From GCA-2732755 sp965228265 (GTDB lineage Bacteria > Planctomycetota > Phycisphaerae > Phycisphaerales > UBA1924), in assembly GCA_965228265.1 (NCBI GenBank), contig OZ245804.1, positions 1,674,001-1,738,000 of the forward strand: a DNA stretch of 64,000 bases, written 5' to 3'. The position numbers and the translations under genes are program-made. Within the stretch, counting starts at the first letter, position 1; the number at the start of each line of letters is the position of its first letter. The notes under the pieces were generated by a model. The model was not told the origin of the DNA. It worked only from the letters and a program-made list of their open reading frames with translations, and did no database searches. Shown in pieces: positions 59,341 to 64,000 of this stretch.

Positions 59341-61095
59341 CTAGTTACAGCCGGCGTTGTAATTGGCCACCCAGGAACTGAAGTCGGCGGGCGTGCATGC
59401 GCCGTCACTGTTCTGATCGCACTCCGGGGCCTGCGAATTGAATGCCGCAACCCACGCACTGAAGTCGGCCGGGGAAAGGATGCCGTCGTGGTTGGTGTCG
59501 GGAAGGCATGGCTGCTGGCGTCCGAAGATCACGTAGTTCTTCCCTGCTCTGTACGCTCCGATGAGGAGGTCGTCCATTCCATCCCCGTTGATGTCGCCGC
59601 CATAGGACACGGGAAATCCGCTGTATTCGTGGTTGCCACTTCCGATGATGGAAAATCCGTTCGTGCCGTTGAGTGCAGAAAGGTCGACCAAGCCGGCTGA
59701 GCCTAATGATGGGCGGCCGTAGATAACGTAGCTTTCGCCGGAGTCTGTTCCGTATGCGTTGACACGGTATGCCCCGATGACGATGTCGCTTATGCCGTCG
59801 TTGTTGATATCGCCTGCTGATGACACCGAAGTGCCGCAGAGGTCTACTGCATGGAGCCCGTTCATCGCAAACCCGTTCGAGCCGCTCAGCGTGGATAGGT
59901 CAATAGTTCCCGAAGCGCCAGCTGTTGGGCCTCCGAAGACGACGTAGCACTCGCCTGCGCGGTCGTTTCCGAATGGGTCGGCGTAGGGCGCACCGATGAG
60001 GAGGTCATCGAAGCCGTCGCCGTTCACATCGCCCGCCGAAGAGACGGAAGAACCGCTTCGATCGTCGTCGTTGATTCCGTGGATAGTGAATCCGTTCGAG
60101 CCGTTGATTAAGGCAAGTTGAAAAACGCCGGAAGAACCCACGGAGGCGCCTCCGAAGACGACATATGTTTCGCCTGCGCGATTGATCCCGTTGGGGTCGG
60201 CGTAGGGCGCACCGATGAGGAGGTCGTCGATGCCATCGCCGTTGACGTCGCCCGCGGAAGAGACGGAGTGCCCGCATCGGTCTTCGGCGTTAATCCCCTG
60301 GATGACGTAGCCGTTCGAGCCGTTAAGCATGGAAAGTTCGAGCACGCCGGAGGAGCCCACAGAGGTGCCGCCAAAGACTACATAGCTTGCGCCTGTGCGG
60401 TCGGTTCCGTTTGGGTCGGCCAATGGGGCACCCAAAATGAGATCATCAAAGCCGTCGCCGTTCACATCACCAGCCGATGAGGCACTTCGGGCGCATTGGT
60501 CGTCCCTATCGACCCCTCTGATTATGAATCCATTCGTGCCGTCGAGCGAAGATAAGTCGACCGAACCAGAGGAACCCACCGTCTCGCTGCCGAAGATTAT
60601 GTAGCTCACACCTTGTTCAATGATTCCGGGCGAACTAGCTTCGGGTGCCGTGACGACGATGTCGTCCACGCCGTCGCCATTGATATCACCCGCCGAAGCA
60701 ACGGATGTGCCGCTTTTGTCGAAATCTCTGAGTCCGTGCATCACAAAGCCGTTGGTCCCGTCGACTGTTGTGAGATCAATCGGCCCAGAGAAACCTGCCT
60801 CAGGGCTACCGAAAAGGACATAACTGTCGCCCGCTGCCATCATGCCTTCCGGGTCGGTGTAGTAAGTCCCGATGATGATATCGCCGAAACCATCGCCGTT
60901 GATATCACCCGCAGAAGTGAAGCATCGATCGGGAAGGCCTGGTGGAATGCCTCTTGGGGTATTGATCAAGAAGCCGTGCGGACTGGAAAGCGTTTGCAAC
61001 TCGAATGTCGCCGGGAAGGCTTGCGCCAGCGCGGGGGCGGACAGGCAACTCCCCGAGAGGGCGATCAAAACGGTGGGTGTAGACAGATTACGCAT
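59341..61095 (-). CDS. Secreted FG-GAP repeat protein with GC-type dockerin
   Basis: This 584-aa protein has a signal peptide (MRNLSTPTVLIALSGSCLSA, cut near ALA-QA), then about seven FG-GAP / integrin-alpha-like repeats with calcium loops (SAGDVNGDGFDDLLIGAPYA) that should form a beta-propeller. It ends in two dockerin-type F-hand loops, DTNHDGILSPADFSAWVAAF and DQNSDGACTPADFSSWVANY, followed by the Gly-Cys end typical of Phycisphaerae GC-type dockerins. The ATG at 61095 follows GGAGGA. It is probably exported and bound at the cell surface. Divergent from the TIGR03032-like gene. Confidence 0.9.
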   Translation of the reverse strand: MRNLSTPTVLIALSGSCLSAPALAQAFPATFELQTLSSPHGFLINTPRGIPPGLPDRCFTSAGDINGDGFGDIIIGTYYTDPEGMMAAGDSYVLFGSPEAGFSGPIDLTTVDGTNGFVMHGLRDFDKSGTSVASAGDINGDGVDDIVVTAPEASSPGIIEQGVSYIIFGSETVGSSGSVDLSSLDGTNGFIIRGVDRDDQCARSASSAGDVNGDGFDDLILGAPLADPNGTDRTGASYVVFGGTSVGSSGVLELSMLNGSNGYVIQGINAEDRCGHSVSSAGDVNGDGIDDLLIGAPYADPNGINRAGETYVVFGGASVGSSGVFQLALINGSNGFTIHGINDDDRSGSSVSSAGDVNGDGFDDLLIGAPYADPFGNDRAGECYVVFGGPTAGASGTIDLSTLSGSNGFAMNGLHAVDLCGTSVSSAGDINNDGISDIVIGAYRVNAYGTDSGESYVIYGRPSLGSAGLVDLSALNGTNGFSIIGSGNHEYSGFPVSYGGDINGDGMDDLLIGAYRAGKNYVIFGRQQPCLPDTNHDGILSPADFSAWVAAFNSQAPECDQNSDGACTPADFSSWVANYNAGCN

Positions 61096-61241
61096 GGGTA
61101 GTCCTCCGTCGAGCTGCATCAGGAATGCATGGCCCGACTCGTCTCGTGCATACTAAGGTTCATTGCATACCGTCACAAGATCTGAGCCGGGTTTCAGTCA
61201 GTCAAACTGCCGATATTTCACACATCGGCTACGCTGGGTCT

Positions 61242-62327
61242 ATGGCAGATCCGACCTCGAACGCCCTTGTCCTCACCGGCTCCCGGCACTTTACATCGTG
61301 GCTCGCGCAGCACCGCGTCTCGCTCGGTTTCACGACGTACCAGGCCGGGAAGTTGTTTCTTGTGGGGCTCCAACCCGACGGAAGGCTCTCGACGTATGAG
61401 CGCACGTTCAACCGGTGCATGGGGCTCTGTGTCTCGGCGGACGCCCAGACCCTGTGGATGACCAGCCTCTACCAGCTCTGGCGGTTCGAGAACTACCTCC
61501 CTCCCGGTGGGGTCACGCCCGATGGCTATGACCGGTTTTATGTCCCGGTGACGGGACATACGACCGGCGACGTCGACCTGCACGACACGCACCTCGACGC
61601 GAGCGGCAAGCCGGTGTTCTGTGTCACGCTCTTCAACTGCCTCGGCACGATCAGCGAGACGCACAGCTTCAAGCCGATCTGGCGGCCGCCGTTTATCTCG
61701 GGGCTCGTGCCGGAGGACCGCTGTCATCTCAATGGCCTGGCAATGGACCCTGCCACGCAGAGCCCCGCTTATGTCACGATGGTGAGCAAGTCTGATGTCT
61801 CCGACGGCTGGCGCGACAAGCGCGACGGCGGCGGCCTTCTCATGGATGTGCGAAGCGGCGAGATCGTGTGCGAGGAGCTGAGCATGCCGCACTCGCCGCG
61901 CGTGCATCCCGATTTCCCGGGCCGGGTCTGGCTGCTCAACGCCGGGACGGGTTACTTCGGGTACGTCGACACCGAGAGTTCGGATCGGTCGTTCGTGGAG
62001 GTGGCGTTCTGTCCAGGCTTCACGCGGGGGCTGAGCTTCGTCGGTCGGTATGCGGTGGTGGGGCTGAGCGCGGCACGCGAGAACCGGACATTCCAGGGCC
62101 TGCCTCTGGATGCCAATCTCGCGGCCAAGGGGGGCGAAGCGCGGTGCGCGCTTCATGTGATCAACCTCGACACAGGGGCAACGGAGCACTGGCTTCGGAT
62201 CGAGGGCGTGGTGCGGGAGCTCTACGACGTGGTCGCACTGCCCGGCGTGGTCCGGCCGCAGATGCTGGGGTTCAAGACGGACGAAATCCGGCGAACCTTG
62301 CGGCTCGAGCCTGAGGGGCAGGGGTGA
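61242..62327 (+). CDS. TIGR03032 family protein
   Basis: This 361-aa protein matches the TIGR03032 group of beta-propeller-like proteins. It has SRHFTSWLAQHRVSLGFTTY near the start, then DVDLHDTHLDASGKPVF, EDRCHLNGLAMD and SMPHSPRVHPDFPGRVWLLN, with the GYFGYVD strand and FCPGFTRGLSF. The cellular role is unknown; members occur beside sulfotransferase or surface-glycan genes in other bacteria. There is no signal peptide, so it seems cytoplasmic despite its secreted-protein neighbours. The ATG at 61242 begins the conserved part. Confidence 0.85.
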   Translation: MADPTSNALVLTGSRHFTSWLAQHRVSLGFTTYQAGKLFLVGLQPDGRLSTYERTFNRCMGLCVSADAQTLWMTSLYQLWRFENYLPPGGVTPDGYDRFYVPVTGHTTGDVDLHDTHLDASGKPVFCVTLFNCLGTISETHSFKPIWRPPFISGLVPEDRCHLNGLAMDPATQSPAYVTMVSKSDVSDGWRDKRDGGGLLMDVRSGEIVCEELSMPHSPRVHPDFPGRVWLLNAGTGYFGYVDTESSDRSFVEVAFCPGFTRGLSFVGRYAVVGLSAARENRTFQGLPLDANLAAKGGEARCALHVINLDTGATEHWLRIEGVVRELYDVVALPGVVRPQMLGFKTDEIRRTLRLEPEGQG

Positions 62328-62507
62328 GGTGATTCAGGCAGACTGGGTAATATAACTACGCCGGCATGCGCTGCACTGATTGCGAGAGCAAGAAAAGACC
62401 TGCTCAGAGTTGGTTCTCGGTTGCCCCCGCTTGCACCAGGGCGGTAGTCTCGTCCCAAAGTTTGTCCTGCATTCTGAAACGTAACGCAGTCTCTGGGGAG
62501 AATCGCT

Positions 62508-64000
62508 TTGGTCAGCCATCCGACGACCCGCTCCTGCTTTGTTCCCGCTGCGGTCATCCTGACCGCGGGTGTGACCCGGCCTGTGCTCGCGCAGACGGTC
62601 ACCTTCCAGGAGTTGTACACATTTAACGGTGATCGCGCGGGTGACGAGTTGGGCGTTTGCGTATCGGGCGTAGGTGATGTGAACGGCGATGGATTCGACG
62701 ACCTCATTGTCGGAGCTAGCGGCGACGATAACAACGGTACTCAATCGGGCAGTGCTCGTATCTTCTCCGGGCTCGATGGGAGTGTGCTCTTCACAGTAAA
62801 TGGGGATAATGCGAGTGACTATTTCGGCTACTCCGTTTCTGGCGCGGGCGACGTGAACGGAGACGGATTCAATGATTTTATCGTTGGTGCGACCGGTGAT
62901 GACAACAATGGCACACGTTCAGGCAGCGCTCGTGTATTTTCGGGGTCAGATGCAAGCGTGCTCTTTACCTTTGACGGCGACAGCGAATTTGATTTCTTTG
63001 GCGGTTCTGTCTCTTGTGCTGGCGATGTGAACGGAGATGGATTCGCCGATGTTATTGTTGGAGCGAATGGCGACGACAACAACGGTAGCCGCTCGGGTAG
63101 CGCCCGTGTCTTCTCCGGGGCTGACGGAAGCGTGCTCTTTACGTTCAATGGTGATAACTCAGACGATTTCTTCGGCCGTTCAGTCTCCGATGCTGGTGAT
63201 GTCAACGGCGACGGCTTTGCTGACCTCATTGCCGGGGCATTCGGCAACGATGAAAACGGAAATTATGCCGGAAGTGCCCGCGTCTTCTCTGGGGCCGACG
63301 GGAGTGTGCTCTATAATTTCTATGGCGATAACGAGTATGATTCATTCGGGTTCTCCGTCTCTGGCGCTGGTGATGTAGACGGCGACGGATTCGATGACCT
63401 CATCGTCGGAGCAGCCGGCGCTGATAACAATGGCCCCAGTTCCGGCACCGCCCGTGTCTACTCAGGGGCTGACGGGAGTGTGATTTACAACTTCAGCGGC
63501 GACAGCGCGATCGATTTCTTTGGCCGACCTGTTTCGCTCGCGGGCGACGTGAATGGCGATGGGTTCGATGACCTTGTTGTTGGAGCATACTACGACGACA
63601 ATAACGGCAACAATTCTGGCAGCGCGCGTGTCTTCTCGGGGGCCGATGGATCTGTGCTGGCTACATTGAATGGTGACAATGCAGGCGATTGGTTCGGCCA
63701 CTCGGTGTCAGGCGCTGGCGATGTCAATGGAGATGGTTTCGACGACCTCATAATTGGGGCCCGGTACGATGACAATACAGGAACCAATTCTGGCAGTGCC
63801 CGTGTCTTCATCAGCGTCGTGACCCCGCCCTCCCGCCTCTGCGCCGATCAGAATGAGGATGGGCAGGTGACGCCAGCGGACTTCTCGGCATGGGTCGCCA
63901 ATTTTAATACACTGAACCTGGTTGCAGATGTGAACCAAGACAGTTTCGTGACCCCCGCCGACTTCTCGGCGTGGGTGGCGGCGTTCAACCAGGGCGAGAG
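62508..64000 (+). CDS. Secreted FG-GAP repeat protein with GC-type dockerin, 3' end missing
   Basis: The frame opens at a TTG (62508) 7 nt after GGGGAG. A signal peptide ends in RPVLA-QT. Seven near-identical units of about 55 residues follow, each with GDVNGDGFDDLIVGA and SARVFSGADGSVL; they form a calcium-binding beta-propeller. The frame ends with DQNEDGQVTPADFSAWVANF and a second DVNQDSFVTPADFSAWVAAF dockerin loop, and then leaves the window. The high similarity between units at DNA level would allow repeat-number change by recombination. It is in the same direction as the TIGR03032 gene, 180 bp downstream. Confidence 0.88.
   Translation, partial: MVSHPTTRSCFVPAAVILTAGVTRPVLAQTVTFQELYTFNGDRAGDELGVCVSGVGDVNGDGFDDLIVGASGDDNNGTQSGSARIFSGLDGSVLFTVNGDNASDYFGYSVSGAGDVNGDGFNDFIVGATGDDNNGTRSGSARVFSGSDASVLFTFDGDSEFDFFGGSVSCAGDVNGDGFADVIVGANGDDNNGSRSGSARVFSGADGSVLFTFNGDNSDDFFGRSVSDAGDVNGDGFADLIAGAFGNDENGNYAGSARVFSGADGSVLYNFYGDNEYDSFGFSVSGAGDVDGDGFDDLIVGAAGADNNGPSSGTARVYSGADGSVIYNFSGDSAIDFFGRPVSLAGDVNGDGFDDLVVGAYYDDNNGNNSGSARVFSGADGSVLATLNGDNAGDWFGHSVSGAGDVNGDGFDDLIIGARYDDNTGTNSGSARVFISVVTPPSRLCADQNEDGQVTPADFSAWVANFNTLNLVADVNQDSFVTPADFSAWVAAFNQGE

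Noticed and set aside
1..64000. CRISPR array
   Set aside because: No regularly spaced short direct repeats with unique spacers were seen; repeated blocks are FG-GAP coding units or palindromes.

Overview
The window looks like a chromosome segment of a marine Planctomycetota bacterium of the class Phycisphaerae, carrying an intact-looking tailed-phage prophage of about 38 kb. Lineage markers on the host side are two secreted FG-GAP proteins ending in GC-type dockerin motifs (PADFSAWVA), a choice-of-anchor surface protein built from NxxGxxAF repeats, a planctomycete-style zinc ribbon (CPECGYDLRG) protein, and short GC-rich intergenic palindromes. Host genes are visibly GC-rich. The prophage is lower in GC and uses different codons. 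The lineage call is inference from these markers.

Left flank (1-13410): housekeeping genes. These are a SurA/PpiD-like anchored foldase (cut by the left edge), rpsD, purF, a REP-associated tyrosine transposase flanked by its own inverted REP hairpins, an MqnA/MqnD-family protein, a fumarylacetoacetate-hydrolase-family enzyme, a LemA pair, smpB, an isolated atpC, an iron/B12-type ABC permease, cobalamin-dependent metH, and rpmE.

Prophage (13411-51427): it sits in a tRNA-Thr(CGT) gene and is bounded by 36-bp direct repeats that include the 5' half of that tRNA. The complete tRNA is rebuilt at the right end, with phage DNA as its upstream region. Order: integrase; a leftward membrane protein and a lipoprotein (cargo); a rightward head and tail block from terminase through portal, protease/scaffold, capsid, connectors, tail tube, chaperone pair, tape measure, a GTA-like tail tip set and a fibre with YadA-type head repeats (about 16.7-39.7 kb); a leftward, translationally coupled three-gene replication-type operon with a DUF3987-like ATPase; a gene-free 1.8-kb control region with iteron-like and operator-like repeats; an orphan DNA methyltransferase; a leftward block of four small membrane or membrane-associated proteins; and a winged-helix protein next to the right attachment site. 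I recognise no holin, no dedicated endolysin and no classic repressor.

Right flank (51400-64000): tRNA-Thr; a leftward trio of aminotransferase, glycerate 2-kinase and FAD oxidoreductase; a zinc-ribbon membrane protein; a 2OG-Fe(II) oxygenase; tRNA-Asn(GTT); and then secreted-protein genes. The NxxGxxAF protein has a run of nine G exactly where its reading frame leaves a PEP-CTERM-like anchor, so its anchoring may be phase-variable or the sequence may carry an indel. Two FG-GAP/dockerin proteins flank a TIGR03032-type protein, and the last one runs off the right edge.
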